DNA of 64,000 nucleotides from positions 186,001 through 250,000 of the forward strand of contig BMVA01000003.1 in the NCBI GenBank assembly GCA_014650475.1, given 5' to 3'. Under the pieces are notes generated by a model. The model did not search any database, had not been told where the DNA came from, and saw only the letters and a list, made by a program, of their open reading frames with translations. The position numbers and the translations under genes were made by a program. Within the stretch, counting starts at the first letter, position 1. Every line of letters starts with the position of its first letter. Below are positions 17,607 to 27,483 of this stretch, piece by piece. This stretch comes from Streptomyces albogriseolus. GTDB lineage: Bacteria > Actinomycetota > Actinomycetes > Streptomycetales > Streptomycetaceae.

Positions 17607-19264
17607 CCTCCGTCACCGCCGGCCCCGGCACCCGGGCGCCCGCCGCACCGGTCGCGGGCGGCAACGCGCTGGCCGGCACCCGGATCCTGATCCGCTTCGC
17701 CCTGCGCCGGGACCGGGTCCGGCTCCCGGTGTGGATCCTGGCCCTGTTCCTCTCCACCCTCATGACGGCGAACAGCTTCAGGACGCTCTACAGCGACCCG
17801 GAGGACCGGGCGAACGCCGTCAGAAGCGTGGACAGCCCGGCCGGCCTGGCCATGTCCGGCCCCCGCCACTACCTCACCGACGACGGCTTCGGCTCCATCC
17901 TCAGCCACCAGATGATCGGCTTCACGGCCGTCCTCGTCGGCCTCATGAGCGTGCTGATCGTCACGCGGCACACCCGCGCGGAGGAGGAGACGGGCCGCGC
18001 CGAGCTGGTGCGCTCGGCCGTCGTCGGCCGGCACGCCCACCTCGCCGCCGCCCTGGCCGTCGCCGCCCTGGCCAACCTCGCGCTCGCCCTGCTGCTGGCC
18101 CTCGGCCTGGCCGGCCTCGGGATGGAGGGCATCGACACCGCGGGCTCGCTGGTCTACGGCTTCGCCCACGCCGCCGCCGGTCTCGTCTTCGCCGCCGTCG
18201 CCGCGGTCACCGTCCAGGTCACCGCGCACACCCGCGGGGCGTCCGGGACGGCGCTCGCCGTCATCGGCATCGCCTACGTGCTGCGCGCCGCCGGCGACAG
18301 CGGCACGAACGACACCCTGTCCTGGCTGTCCCCGATCGGCTGGGTGCAGCGCAGCTACCCGTACGTCGACGACCGCTGGTGGCCGCTGCTGCTGTGCCTG
18401 CTGTGCGCGACGGGGTGCGCGGCGGCGGGGTTCTGGCTCTCCACCCGCCGGGACGTGGGCGCGGGACTGCGTCCGCAGAAACCGGGCAGCCCCACCGCCT
18501 CCGCCGCGCTCACCACACCGGTCGGCTTCGCCCTGCGCCTGCACCGGGGCCTGCTGGCCGGCTTCGGCGCCGGCCTGTTCCTGATGGGCGCGATGTACGG
18601 GTCGATCCTCGGGGACGCCGAGGACATGCTGGCGGGCATCGACGAGATCGAGGAGGCCCTGGAGCGCATCGGCGGGGCGAGCGTCGCCGAGTCCTTCGCC
18701 TCGATGGTCATGGTCGTCCTGACGGTCGTGGCGTCGGTGTACGTCGTGATGGCGGCCCTGCGCCCGCGCTCCGAGGAGACGGCGGGCCGCGCCGAGCCCC
18801 TGCTCGCCACCGGCCTCTCACGCTCCCGCTGGGTCGGCGGCCATCTGGCCGTGGCCATGGGCGGCGGCACGGTCGTCCTGCTGCTGGCCGGGCTCGGCTT
18901 CGGCCTGGCCGGGGCAGCCTCGACCGGTGACGCCGGGCTGGTGCCCGACCTGACGGGCGCGGCCCTCGCGTACGCACCGGCCCTGTGGGTCACGGTCGGC
19001 GTGGCGGTGGTCCTCTTCGGCTGGTTCCCCCGGGCGAGCCAGGCGGCCTGGGTCGTGCCGGTGTACGCGTTCGTGGTCGGCTATCTCGGCCAGATCCTCC
19101 AGTTCCCGGACTGGATGAACAACCTCTCCCCCTTCGGCCACATCCCCCGCCTGCCCGCCGCCGGCATGAACTGGACCCCGCTGTTCCTGCTGACCCTCGT
19201 CGCCGCCGCCCTGGTGTGGCTGGGCCTGACCGGGTTCCGCCGCCGGGACCTGGAGACGAAGTAG
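17603..19264 (+). CDS. ABC exporter permease
   Basis: A 553-residue integral membrane protein with about 12 predicted membrane segments, arranged as two similar halves (from residues ~30 and ~315). This fits the polyketide/tetronasin-type ABC-2 exporter permeases of actinomycetes. It is translationally coupled to the ATPase by a 4-base overlap. The first ~20 residues are Ala/Pro-rich and cytoplasmic. A longer frame beginning at 16865 is a shadow of the ATPase gene. Confidence 0.93.
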   Translation: MTSVTAGPGTRAPAAPVAGGNALAGTRILIRFALRRDRVRLPVWILALFLSTLMTANSFRTLYSDPEDRANAVRSVDSPAGLAMSGPRHYLTDDGFGSILSHQMIGFTAVLVGLMSVLIVTRHTRAEEETGRAELVRSAVVGRHAHLAAALAVAALANLALALLLALGLAGLGMEGIDTAGSLVYGFAHAAAGLVFAAVAAVTVQVTAHTRGASGTALAVIGIAYVLRAAGDSGTNDTLSWLSPIGWVQRSYPYVDDRWWPLLLCLLCATGCAAAGFWLSTRRDVGAGLRPQKPGSPTASAALTTPVGFALRLHRGLLAGFGAGLFLMGAMYGSILGDAEDMLAGIDEIEEALERIGGASVAESFASMVMVVLTVVASVYVVMAALRPRSEETAGRAEPLLATGLSRSRWVGGHLAVAMGGGTVVLLLAGLGFGLAGAASTGDAGLVPDLTGAALAYAPALWVTVGVAVVLFGWFPRASQAAWVVPVYAFVVGYLGQILQFPDWMNNLSPFGHIPRLPAAGMNWTPLFLLTLVAAALVWLGLTGFRRRDLETK

Positions 19265-19295
19265 CCGTCAGGGTGCTGATCGGCCGAGCGGGTGA

Positions 19296-20516
19296 TCAGC
19301 CCACTTCCACGGCCAGCCCCTCCAGTCCCCTGATCACGAAGTTCGGCTTGCGGACGGGTTCCGCGGCCAGGCGGAGGGTGGGGGCCCGCTCCAGGAGGGA
19401 CGTCATCGAGGCGGCCAGTTCGATGCGGGCCAACGGGGCGCCGATGCAGTAGTGGATGCCGGCGCTGAAGGAGATGTGCGGGTTGTCGCGGCGGGTGAGG
19501 TCCAGGCGCGACGGGTCGGCGAAGACCGCCGGGTCGTGGTTGGCGGAGCCGAACAGCATCGCGATCTCCGCGCCGCGCGGGATCACCTGGCCGTCGATCT
19601 CGATCTCGTCCAGCACCCAGCGCTCGAAGAGCTGGAGCGGGGTGTCGTAGCGGAGCAGTTCCTCGACCGCGGTGGGGACGAGGGAGTGGTCGGCGCGCAG
19701 GGCGGCGAGCTGGCCGGGGTGGCGGAACAGCGCCCACCAGCCGTTGACCGTGGAGTTCACCGTCGCCTCGTGGCCCGCGTTCAGCAGCAGCACACAGGTG
19801 GCGATCATCTCCTGCTCGGTCAGCCGGTCGCCCTCGTCGTGGGCGGCGATCAGACCGGAGATCAGGTCGTCGCCGGGGTTCTTGCGGCGTTCGGCGATCA
19901 GGTCGCGCAGGTAGTCCGAGAACTCGACCGACGCGCGGACCGCCTTCGCCGCCGCCTCCTCGGACGGGTTCAGCTCGTACATCCCGCAGATGTCCGCCGA
20001 CCAGGGGCGCAGCGGCGCACGGTCGGACTCCGGGATGCCCAGCATCTCCGCGATCACCGCGACCGGCAGCGGCTCGGCGACGTCCCGCAGCAGGTCGCCG
20101 CCGCCCGCCGCGACCAGCCCCGCCACCAGGTCGTCCGCGAGCTCGCGCACGTACGGCCGCAGACGGTCGACCGTGCGCGGGGTGAACGCCTTGGACACCA
20201 GGCGGCGGATGCGCGTGTGGTCCGGCGGTTCCAGGTCGAGCATGCCGTGGTCGTTGAGCGTGTGGAACGGCTCGTGCTCCGGCGGGGGCGGCGTGCGGCC
20301 GAACTCCTCGTGGCTGAACCGGTGCAGGTACGTCCGTCCCAGGCGGCGGTCGCGCAGCAGCGCCGAGACGTCCGCGTGGTGCGCGACGAGCCACTGGTCC
20401 GTCGGCTCGAAGTACCGCACCCTGCCCTGTTCCCGCAGCCACGCGTAGGCGGGGTACGGGTCGGCGACGAACGCGGGGTCCCACGGGTCGAAAGCGAGGT
20501 CGGAAGGAGCTGCCAT
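19296..20516 (-). CDS. Cytochrome P450
   Basis: A 406-residue soluble bacterial P450 (class I, needing ferredoxin). The heme loop SFSAGIHYCIGAPLARIE carries the proximal thiolate C357. The K-helix EELLR (E-x-x-R) and the I-helix oxygen-activation region LLNAGHEATVN are present. It resembles CYP107/CYP105-type enzymes that hydroxylate secondary metabolites or xenobiotics. No ferredoxin or biosynthetic gene is adjacent, so the substrate is unknown. It converges with the exporter permease 31 bp away. Confidence 0.96.
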   Translation of the reverse strand: MAAPSDLAFDPWDPAFVADPYPAYAWLREQGRVRYFEPTDQWLVAHHADVSALLRDRRLGRTYLHRFSHEEFGRTPPPPEHEPFHTLNDHGMLDLEPPDHTRIRRLVSKAFTPRTVDRLRPYVRELADDLVAGLVAAGGGDLLRDVAEPLPVAVIAEMLGIPESDRAPLRPWSADICGMYELNPSEEAAAKAVRASVEFSDYLRDLIAERRKNPGDDLISGLIAAHDEGDRLTEQEMIATCVLLLNAGHEATVNSTVNGWWALFRHPGQLAALRADHSLVPTAVEELLRYDTPLQLFERWVLDEIEIDGQVIPRGAEIAMLFGSANHDPAVFADPSRLDLTRRDNPHISFSAGIHYCIGAPLARIELAASMTSLLERAPTLRLAAEPVRKPNFVIRGLEGLAVEVG

Positions 20517-20569
20517 GGACGGACGGTAGACCGCCGCCCCGCCCTCTGACCAGGGGTGCCGGGTGTCCG

Positions 20570-21004
20570 TCAGACGGCGCCGAAGTCGGGGAGGGTGACC
20601 GTGCCGTCCTCGGCGAGCGGGAGGCCGGGGTTGTGGGCGACCTCCCAGACGTGGCCGTCGGGGTCGGTGAAGGCGCCCGACCGGAAGCCGATCTCGTTGA
20701 GAACGGCCTGCTTGGTGACCGTCCCGCCGGCGCGGTCCGCCGCCGCGAGCACCGCGTCGACCTCGGCGTCGGAGCGGACGTTGTGCGCGAGGACGATGCC
20801 GCCGAACCCGCCCGGCGTGCCGGGTTCGAGGCCGGAGTCACGCGCCAGCTTCTCCCGGCTCCACAGGACCAGGCCGAGACCGCCCGCCTGGAAGAAGACG
20901 GTCTCCTGGACCTCCTGGCCCCGCCAGCCCAGGGCCTCGTAGAAGGCCTTCGCGCGGGCGAGGTCGGTGACCCCCAGCGTGATCAGGGTGATGCGCTGTT
21001 CCAT
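20570..21004 (-). CDS. VOC-family (glyoxalase/bleomycin-resistance fold) protein
   Basis: A 144-residue protein with two beta-alpha-beta-beta-beta units typical of the vicinal-oxygen-chelate superfamily: ITLITLGVTDLARAKAFYEALG at the start and AFTDPDGHVWEVAHNPG near the end. The ATG at 21004 is preferred to an upstream GTG. Members bind divalent metals and act as lyases, dioxygenases or antibiotic-binding proteins; which applies here cannot be told. Confidence 0.88.
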   Translation of the reverse strand: MEQRITLITLGVTDLARAKAFYEALGWRGQEVQETVFFQAGGLGLVLWSREKLARDSGLEPGTPGGFGGIVLAHNVRSDAEVDAVLAAADRAGGTVTKQAVLNEIGFRSGAFTDPDGHVWEVAHNPGLPLAEDGTVTLPDFGAV

Positions 21005-21041
21005 GCGCCCCACCCTAGGCCGCGCCCGGGCCGGGCCCGGC

Positions 21042-21707
21042 TCAGCCCGGCGTGACCAGACGCGCCTCGTACGCGAAGACCGCCGCCTGGGTGCGGTCGC
21101 GCAGGCCCAGCTTCACCAGGATGCGGCTGACGTGGGTCTTGATGGTCGACTCGGCGACCACCAGCCGCTCGGCGATCTCCGCGTTCGACAGGCCCTGGGC
21201 GATCAGCACCAGCACCTCCGTCTCCCGCTCGGTGAGGTCCCCGTACGCGGCCTGCACGGACGGCAGCACCCGGGGCGCGTCGGACAGCTTGGAGAACTCG
21301 GTGATCAGCCGCCGGGTGACCGACGGGGCGAGCAGCGCCTCGCCGGCCGCGACGACCCGCACACCGTCGGCGAGCTGACGCGCGGAGGCGTCCTTGAGGA
21401 GGAAGCCCGAGGCGCCCGCGCGCAGCGCCTGGTAGACGTACTCGTCCAGGTCGAAGGTGGTGAGCACCAGCACCTTCGCCGCGCCGTCCGCCGCGACGAT
21501 CTCCCGGGTCGCCTCGATGCCGTTCAGCTCCGGCATGCGGATGTCCATCAGCACGACGTCGGGGGCGAGTTCGCGGACCTTCTCGACCGCCTGCCGGCCG
21601 TTGACGGCCTCGCCGACGACCTCCATGTCCGGCATCGCGTTGAGCAGCACCGAGAAGCCCTCGCGCACCATCATCTGGTCGTCCGCGATCAGCACGCGAA
21701 TGGTCAT
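21042..21707 (-). CDS. NarL/LuxR-type response regulator, first paralogous TCS
   Basis: A 221-residue response regulator. The receiver domain (residues 1-120) has DD near residue 9, the phospho-acceptor in PDVVLMDIRMPEL and the conserved K in LLKDAS. The C-terminal LuxR HTH is LTERETEVLVLIAQGLSNAEI. Its ATG overlaps the stop of the histidine kinase by 4 bases. It is closely similar to the regulator at 23176-23838. Confidence 0.95.
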   Translation of the reverse strand: MTIRVLIADDQMMVREGFSVLLNAMPDMEVVGEAVNGRQAVEKVRELAPDVVLMDIRMPELNGIEATREIVAADGAAKVLVLTTFDLDEYVYQALRAGASGFLLKDASARQLADGVRVVAAGEALLAPSVTRRLITEFSKLSDAPRVLPSVQAAYGDLTERETEVLVLIAQGLSNAEIAERLVVAESTIKTHVSRILVKLGLRDRTQAAVFAYEARLVTPG

Positions 21708-23098
21708 GCGTCACCCTCGTTCACCATGGTGACCGGCAGGAACACCGCGACCTCGTAGCCGCCGTCCTCGGTCGGCCCGGCGGTCATCTCGCCGTTCAGC
21801 ATGGCGACCCGCTCCCGCATGCCCGTGATGCCGTGACCGGCCCCGGGCGACGGCTTCACCAGGCTCGGCCCGGGCATCGGGCCGTTGACGACCCGGACCC
21901 CGAGACCGCCGAGAACGTACCCGATCTCCACCCGGGCGCTCGCGCCGGGCGCGTGCCGCAGGCTGTTGCTCAGCGCCTCCTGCACGATCCGGTACGCCGA
22001 CAGCTCCACGCCGGGCGGCAGCTCCCGCACCGCGCCGGTGACCACCTTCTCCACGGTCAGCCCGGCGTCCCGCACGTTGACCAGCAGGGCGTCCAGGTCG
22101 GCGAGGGTGGGCTGCGGGGCGTCGGGGGCCTCGTAGTCCTCGGCGCGGACCACGCCGAGGATGCGGCGCAGCTCGGTGAGGGCGGCGACGGCGTTCTCCC
22201 GGATGGTGGCGAAGGCGCGCTCCAGCTCCTCCGGCGGGTTCTCCACCCGGTACGGCGCGGCCTCGGCCTGGATGGCGACCACCGACATGTGGTGGGCCAC
22301 CACGTCGTGCAGCTCACGGGCGATGGTGGTGCGCTCCTCCAGCAGGGTGCGCCGGGACCGCTCCTGCGCGGTGACCGTCTGCTGCGCGGTCACCTCCTGC
22401 TGGGCGGTGTGCCGGACGTGCCACAGACAGACCACGAGCAGCGCGAACGCCGACGTGACCAGCATCGGCCCGCCGTTGGTGTAGTAGTACGACCCGCCGA
22501 TGAAGATGTCCGAGAGGATCGCGTACGCGGCGGTGACGACCCACATCCAGACGGCGGTGCGGGGCCGGGTGCGCAGCGCGACCACCACGAGCACGGTGAG
22601 GTGACTGACGAACGCGCCGGGCATCCACGGCCAGTCGGAGCCGCCGCCGTTGAGCAGCGCGGTCACCGGGCTCACCGCGATGGACAGCCAGAACGCGCCG
22701 ACCGGCCGGGTCAGCGTGGCGACCACGGGGAGTGCGCACAGCAGACCGGTCAGCAGGGCCCTGGCGTCCCCGCCGGGTTCGCTGCCGGAGACTGCGCCGA
22801 TCAGCAGGGTGAGCAGGGCGATCGCCCCCACCACCGCGTGCGGCAGCCGTTCCGCGGCGGTGCGTATCCGCGTGGGCAGCCGGCGCAGGAGCGGGCCGGT
22901 CGTCGGCCTGGGCCCCATCGGGCGGTAGGCGAAAGGGTCGTGGAACAGGTCCTGGCGCAGCCCCTGCAGGGCGTTCTGCGCCAGCCGGTACTCCGGGCTG
23001 CGGTACCCGTCCCCGGTGCGCGGGGCTCCGGCGGGCTGCTGGTGCGTCGTCTCGGTCACGCTCACACGGTAGGCCGACCGGGTGGTGGCGGTCGTCAC
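21704..23098 (-). CDS. Sensor histidine kinase (DesK/NarX-type), first paralogous TCS
   Basis: A 464-residue sensor kinase. About six membrane segments lie between residues ~90 and 225. The HisKA_3 box RTTIARELHDVVAHHMSV carries the phosphorylated His, and the HATPase domain ends with GAGHGITGMRERVAML. The start is uncertain: GTG at 23098 has no clear ribosome site, and an in-frame GTG at 23065 would give MSVTETT. Lack of a large extracellular domain suggests sensing of membrane state or a membrane ligand. Confidence 0.92.
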   Translation of the reverse strand: MTTATTRSAYRVSVTETTHQQPAGAPRTGDGYRSPEYRLAQNALQGLRQDLFHDPFAYRPMGPRPTTGPLLRRLPTRIRTAAERLPHAVVGAIALLTLLIGAVSGSEPGGDARALLTGLLCALPVVATLTRPVGAFWLSIAVSPVTALLNGGGSDWPWMPGAFVSHLTVLVVVALRTRPRTAVWMWVVTAAYAILSDIFIGGSYYYTNGGPMLVTSAFALLVVCLWHVRHTAQQEVTAQQTVTAQERSRRTLLEERTTIARELHDVVAHHMSVVAIQAEAAPYRVENPPEELERAFATIRENAVAALTELRRILGVVRAEDYEAPDAPQPTLADLDALLVNVRDAGLTVEKVVTGAVRELPPGVELSAYRIVQEALSNSLRHAPGASARVEIGYVLGGLGVRVVNGPMPGPSLVKPSPGAGHGITGMRERVAMLNGEMTAGPTEDGGYEVAVFLPVTMVNEGDA

Positions 23099-23124
23099 CG
23101 TGGAGACGCATTCCGGGGCGTCCG

Positions 23125-23136
23125 TCTCAGGTACTA
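23125..23136 (-). promoter_or_regulatory. 12-nt motif shared by both TCS operons
   Basis: TCTCAGGTACTA (plus-strand reading) lies just upstream of the first sensor kinase. The identical 12-mer occurs at 27484-27495, upstream of the hydrolase-acyltransferase-TCS2 unit. Same orientation relative to the genes in both cases, so a shared promoter element or response-regulator site is plausible. Confidence 0.45.
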
Positions 23137-23175
23137 CGCAGGCCGCGCGGCGTTACCCGACGGTACTCGCGGGCC

Positions 23176-23838
23176 TCAGTAACCGGAGGGACGCACCAGC
23201 CCCGACTCGTAGGCGAAGACCGCCGCCTGGGTGCGGTCGCGCAGGCCCAGCTTCACCAGGATCCGGCCGACGTGCGTCTTCACCGTCTGCTCGGCCACCA
23301 CGAGCCGTACGGCGATCTCCGCGTTGGACAGGCCCTGCGCGATCAGCGACAGCACCTCCGTCTCCCGCTCGGTGAGGTCGCCCACCCTCCGGCGCAGGGG
23401 CGTGCGGGGCCGCGGGTCCAGGCGGGAGAACTCGGCGATCAGCCGGCGGGTGACGCCCGGCGCGAGCAGCGCGTCCCCGGCCGCCACCACCCGGACCGCC
23501 TCGGCGAGCTGCTCGGCGGAGGCGTCCTTGAGGAGGAAGCCGGAGGCGCCCGCGCGCAGCGCCTCGTACACGTACTCGTCGAGGTCGAAGGTGGTCAGCA
23601 CCAGCACCTTCACCTCGGGGTGGACGGCGGTGATGCGGGCGGTGGCCTCGATGCCGCCGAGTTCGGGCATGCGGATGTCCATCAGGACGACGTCCGGGAC
23701 GATTTCGCCGACCTGCCCGACCGCCTCGATCCCGTTCACCGCCTGGCCGACGACCTCGATGTCGGGCTGGGTGTTCAGCAGCACGGTGAAGCCCTGCCGC
23801 ACCATCTGCTGGTCGTCGGCGATCAGTACGCGGATCAT
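23176..23838 (-). CDS. NarL/LuxR-type response regulator, second paralogous TCS
   Basis: A 220-residue response regulator with the same layout as its neighbour: receiver with PDVVLMDIRMPEL, then the LuxR HTH LTERETEVLSLIAQGLSNAEI. Its ATG at 23838 overlaps the upstream kinase stop (ATGA). Near identity in the HTH suggests the two regulators could recognise similar DNA. A longer frame to 24918 is an antisense-quality extension through the kinase gene and is not used. Confidence 0.95.
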   Translation of the reverse strand: MIRVLIADDQQMVRQGFTVLLNTQPDIEVVGQAVNGIEAVGQVGEIVPDVVLMDIRMPELGGIEATARITAVHPEVKVLVLTTFDLDEYVYEALRAGASGFLLKDASAEQLAEAVRVVAAGDALLAPGVTRRLIAEFSRLDPRPRTPLRRRVGDLTERETEVLSLIAQGLSNAEIAVRLVVAEQTVKTHVGRILVKLGLRDRTQAAVFAYESGLVRPSGY

Positions 23839-25175
23839 GCGGTGCCGTCCTGGGGGAGGGGGTCGGTGGCGGGCGGTGCGGACACGGGGAGGCGGGCCTC
23901 GACGCGGTAACCGCGCCCGGACCAGGGGCCGGCGGTGAGGGTGCCGCCCAGCATGACCGCCCGCTCCCGCATGCCGAGCAGCCCGTGCCCGGCCCCGGCG
24001 GACGGCTGCGGCTCCCGGGTGGGCTCGGTGTTCGCGACCTCCACCCGCAGGGCGCCCGGCCCGTAGGCGAGGGTGACGTGCGCGGTGGCGCCGGGCGCGT
24101 GCCGCAGCACGTTGCTCAGCGCCTCCTGCACGATCCGGTACGCCGACAGCTCCACGCCGGGCGGCAGCGGACGGCGCGCGCCGGTGACCTCGGTGGTCAC
24201 GGTGAGTCCGGCGGCGCGGGTGTTCTCCACGAGCGCCTCCAGCCGGCCGAGGGTGGGCTGCGGGGCGTGCGGGGCACGCCCCGACCCGTCGGCCGGGTCG
24301 GCGGCGGCGGGGTGCTCGGAGCGCAGCACGTCGAGGACCCGGCGCAGTTCGGTGAGCGCCTCGACGGCGTTCTGCCGGATGCCGGCGAGGTTCTCCTTCA
24401 GCTCGTCGGACGGGTCCCGCACGAGGTGCGGGGCGACCTGCGCCTGAATGGAGATCACCGACATGTGGTGGGCCACCACGTCGTGCAACTCCCGTGCGAT
24501 GCGGTTGCGTTCCTCCAGGAGCGTGCGGCGGGCGCGTTCCTCGGCGGTGAGCGTGGTCTGCCGGCCCAGTTCCGCGCGGGCCTCGCGACGCCCGCGCAGA
24601 GCGGCGCCGAGGACGACGGCGACGGTGAAGAGCACGGCGGCGAGCTGGCCGGTCGGCTGGTACTCCACCGCGCCCACCAGCCCCTGCACGACGTAGGTGG
24701 CGAGTGCGGTCAGGGCCAGCGCCTCCGCCGAGACCCGGGTCGGCACCCGCAGGGCCAGCAGCAGCAGCACCAACAGGTGCGCGATCAGCCCCGCGGCCGA
24801 CCAGGGCCAGGTGAACGTCTCGCCGTCCACGGTCATCACCGCCCGCACGGCGAACGCCGCCACCAGCATGGCCGCCAGCGACATCCACCAGGCGAGCACC
24901 GGGCGCCACAACGCGCACACCATCGCGCCGGCCTGGCCCAGGGCGACCAGGAAAGCGAACCCGGCATCGAGCCCGCCGTTGTCGCTCAGCTGGGCCGCGT
25001 CACCGAGCAGCACACCGAGTGCGGCCAGCCAGACGACCCCGTGCGGCAGCCACCGCAGCCATGTCGACGGCGGCATGGGGTCGGCCCGCGCGGTCATCAG
25101 GTCGTCGCGCAGGACGCCCAGCCACCGCCGTATGTGCTCCACCCCCGTGTCCACCACACCGTTCAGCCTAGACAT
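23835..25175 (-). CDS. Sensor histidine kinase (DesK/NarX-type), second paralogous TCS
   Basis: A 446-residue kinase with several membrane segments in the first ~190 residues, the HisKA_3 box RNRIARELHDVVAHHMSV, and a HATPase domain ending GAGHGLLGMRERAVML. Its start overlaps the acyltransferase stop by 8 bases, so it is the third gene of a four-gene coupled unit: hydrolase, acyltransferase, kinase, regulator. The signal is unknown; partnership with membrane and secreted enzymes hints at envelope sensing. Confidence 0.93.
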   Translation of the reverse strand: MSRLNGVVDTGVEHIRRWLGVLRDDLMTARADPMPPSTWLRWLPHGVVWLAALGVLLGDAAQLSDNGGLDAGFAFLVALGQAGAMVCALWRPVLAWWMSLAAMLVAAFAVRAVMTVDGETFTWPWSAAGLIAHLLVLLLLALRVPTRVSAEALALTALATYVVQGLVGAVEYQPTGQLAAVLFTVAVVLGAALRGRREARAELGRQTTLTAEERARRTLLEERNRIARELHDVVAHHMSVISIQAQVAPHLVRDPSDELKENLAGIRQNAVEALTELRRVLDVLRSEHPAAADPADGSGRAPHAPQPTLGRLEALVENTRAAGLTVTTEVTGARRPLPPGVELSAYRIVQEALSNVLRHAPGATAHVTLAYGPGALRVEVANTEPTREPQPSAGAGHGLLGMRERAVMLGGTLTAGPWSGRGYRVEARLPVSAPPATDPLPQDGTA

Positions 25176-26361
25176 GAGGGGCCCGCTCGGTCGTCGGGCG
25201 GTGCGCGCGGACCACCCTCGACGGCCGTACCCGCCTGAGCGGACGGCCCCCGCCCCGCTCCCAGGTGCGGAACGCCGCCCCGCACACCGCGAGGGCGAGG
25301 GCGAACGCCGCCAGCCAGGGCAGCCGGGCGGCGACCCAGCCGAGACCGTCCGGGACGGTGTGCAGACCGGGCAGCGGGCCGGCCGGGAGAAGGGCGGCGG
25401 TGGCGGCCATCAGGGCGGTCTGATGCCACAGGAACACCGTCATCGCGGACAGGTTGACCAGCGCCACCGCCGCCCACGCCAGGGGCCGCCGCATCGCGCG
25501 CCGCAGCCGGTCCCGCAGCAGCAGCGCGAGCCCGCACTGGGCGAGGCCGAAGGTGACGGCGGCCAGGGTCGGCGGATCGAGGTTGGACACCTCCGCGCCC
25601 GGCACCCCGACCATCGCGGCCGGATAGCCCGCCCACGCGACCAGCGCCGCCGTCGCCGCCGTGCCGCCGCCCAGCAGCACCCACCCGGACGTACGGCCCT
25701 CCAGCTCGCCCCGGGTCCAGGCCGCGCCCAGCGTGTACGGCACCAGCCAGCCCGCGGCGAGGTTCAGCCATCCCAGCCCGTCGGACGCGCCGAGGCCGAA
25801 GCGGAGCACGTCGACGTGGAGGACGACGGCCAGCGGCCACAGCGGATGCAGCCGGGCGACCAGCGGGGTCGCGGCGGTGAGGGCGGCGAAGACCAGCAGG
25901 AACCACATCGGGGACAGCGCCAGCTTCACCAGCGTCCGCACGGTCGCGTACTCGGCGTCGGACAGCAGCAGCGCGAGCGTCACGACCGTCCACAGGCCGA
26001 GGACGGCGACGACCGGCCCGAACAGCCGCGCCAGCCGGGCGTGCAGCCAGCGGTGGTACGGCGTCCCCCGCTCCCGCGCCGAGGCGTACGAGCGGGTCGC
26101 GACGTGCCCGCCGACCAGGAAGAACACGGCGAGGGTCTGGAAGGTCCAGGACACCGGGGCCAGCCAGGGCATGTGCTGCAGCGGGCTGGCGGTGCGCAGG
26201 GTGCGGCCGTCCGCGACCAGCGCGGTGACCAGCCAGTGCCCGAGGACCACACCGAGGACGGCGAAGGCCCGTAAGGCGTCCACGGCGCGGTCGCGGTGGG
26301 CGGGGGTGGCCGTGTCGATGCGGGCGGCGGTGTCCCGCATCGCGACGACGAGGCGGGTCAT
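25168..26361 (-). CDS. Acyltransferase 3 family membrane protein
   Basis: A 397-residue polytopic protein of the acyltransferase-3 family, with about 10 membrane segments. The family-typical early residues VDALRAFAVLGVVLGHWLV (R and catalytic-site H) are present, as is FFLVGGH. Such enzymes O-acylate sugars, peptidoglycan or lipids at the membrane. The ATG at 26361 overlaps the hydrolase stop (ATGA). The longer frame up to 27471 is a shadow. Confidence 0.9.
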   Translation of the reverse strand: MTRLVVAMRDTAARIDTATPAHRDRAVDALRAFAVLGVVLGHWLVTALVADGRTLRTASPLQHMPWLAPVSWTFQTLAVFFLVGGHVATRSYASARERGTPYHRWLHARLARLFGPVVAVLGLWTVVTLALLLSDAEYATVRTLVKLALSPMWFLLVFAALTAATPLVARLHPLWPLAVVLHVDVLRFGLGASDGLGWLNLAAGWLVPYTLGAAWTRGELEGRTSGWVLLGGGTAATAALVAWAGYPAAMVGVPGAEVSNLDPPTLAAVTFGLAQCGLALLLRDRLRRAMRRPLAWAAVALVNLSAMTVFLWHQTALMAATAALLPAGPLPGLHTVPDGLGWVAARLPWLAAFALALAVCGAAFRTWERGGGRPLRRVRPSRVVRAHRPTTERAPHV

Positions 26362-27374
26362 CGGGTCACCTCCTGGGTGTCGCCGAGGACGATCCGGGTC
26401 AGGTTGGCCAGGGACGGGGAGCCGGGGGCGAAGTAGTCGCTGTGTCCGCCGTCGCCGGCCGCGAAGACCCGGGCGCCGTACTCCTCGGACACGGGGTCGG
26501 TGCCGAAGCCGACGGTCGTGCCGAACAGGCCGGCGTCGAGGTGCGGGACGTGCTCGACCCAGTCGTCGGCGCCGCGCGCGGCCCACACCCGGGCGCGGGT
26601 GCGCAGGCCGGCGGCCGTGTCGGCGCCGGTGCCGGGGCTGCCGAGGAACACCAGGTCGTCGACGTCGAGTCCGGCGGCGGCCCGCGCGCAGACGACGGAG
26701 CCGTAGGAGTGGCACAGCAGGGAGACGCGTGCGCGAGGGGCGGCGACTGCCCGCACGTCTCCTATGAACGTGCGCAGTTCGGGAGCGGCCTCCTCCGCGC
26801 GGCCGGTCGTGGTGACCGAGGGGCTGAGCGTGCCGGGCGTCTCGTAGCCGAGCCATGCGACGACCGCTGTGCGCACCCCCGTGGGCGCTTCCCGTGTCAG
26901 CCGCTGGTGCAGGGCGAGGGCGGTGGCGCGGAAGCGGCCGTAGGTGTCGATGCCGGTGTCGGAGCCGGGGACGAGCACGGCGACGCGGTCGGCGTGCGCG
27001 AGGTCGCCGAGCACCTCGGTGACCAGCCCGGCCCCCCGTCCGTCGAAGTGCAGCAACTGGCCCCGGGCGACGCGTCGTTCGGCTGTGGCTCGCTTCCGGT
27101 ACCCGTGGTCCGCCGCCGTGCGGGCCGCCTCGGCCGCGTTGGCCCGGTGGGCGGCGTAGGTCGCGTCGAGTCCGGCGACGGCCGGGGGCGGGACCTGGGC
27201 GGGCGGCGGCGCGGGCGCCTGTGGGCGCGCGGCCCCGGCGAGGGGCACGGCCACGGCGGCGGCGACCAGCAGGGCGAGCAGCCCGCGCCGCGTCCGGTTG
27301 GCCGGACGGTGTGCCGGGCCCTCCGGCCCGTCCGGTCCCGTGTCCGGAGTCCCCCGCTCGCGCCCCTGCTCCAT
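26358..27374 (-). CDS. Exported DUF1023 alpha/beta-hydrolase
   Basis: A 338-residue protein with a basic N-terminus and one hydrophobic segment (residues ~30-48, LLALLVAAAVAVPLAG), consistent with a signal peptide or anchor. The DUF1023 hydrolase domain has the nucleophile elbow LLCHSYGS (G/C-H-S-x-G), and a late GGHSDYFAPGS supplies the histidine. Likely acts outside the membrane. It is the first gene of the unit leading into the second TCS. Confidence 0.88.
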   Translation of the reverse strand: MEQGRERGTPDTGPDGPEGPAHRPANRTRRGLLALLVAAAVAVPLAGAARPQAPAPPPAQVPPPAVAGLDATYAAHRANAAEAARTAADHGYRKRATAERRVARGQLLHFDGRGAGLVTEVLGDLAHADRVAVLVPGSDTGIDTYGRFRATALALHQRLTREAPTGVRTAVVAWLGYETPGTLSPSVTTTGRAEEAAPELRTFIGDVRAVAAPRARVSLLCHSYGSVVCARAAAGLDVDDLVFLGSPGTGADTAAGLRTRARVWAARGADDWVEHVPHLDAGLFGTTVGFGTDPVSEEYGARVFAAGDGGHSDYFAPGSPSLANLTRIVLGDTQEVTR

Positions 27375-27483
27375 CGTCGCCGCTTCCTTCCCGTCCGCCC
27401 GGCCATCGGGCGTGCCAGGAAGGGAAGTTACGGAGCGTGGTCCGTAACCCGCGTCCCACCGGGGGACTCATCCGCGGGGTAGC

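Noticed and set aside
19276-19299. Terminator between the ABC permease and the P450
   Set aside because: CTGATC/GATCAG has only a 6-bp stem with a 12-nt loop and overlaps the P450 stop; too weak to call.
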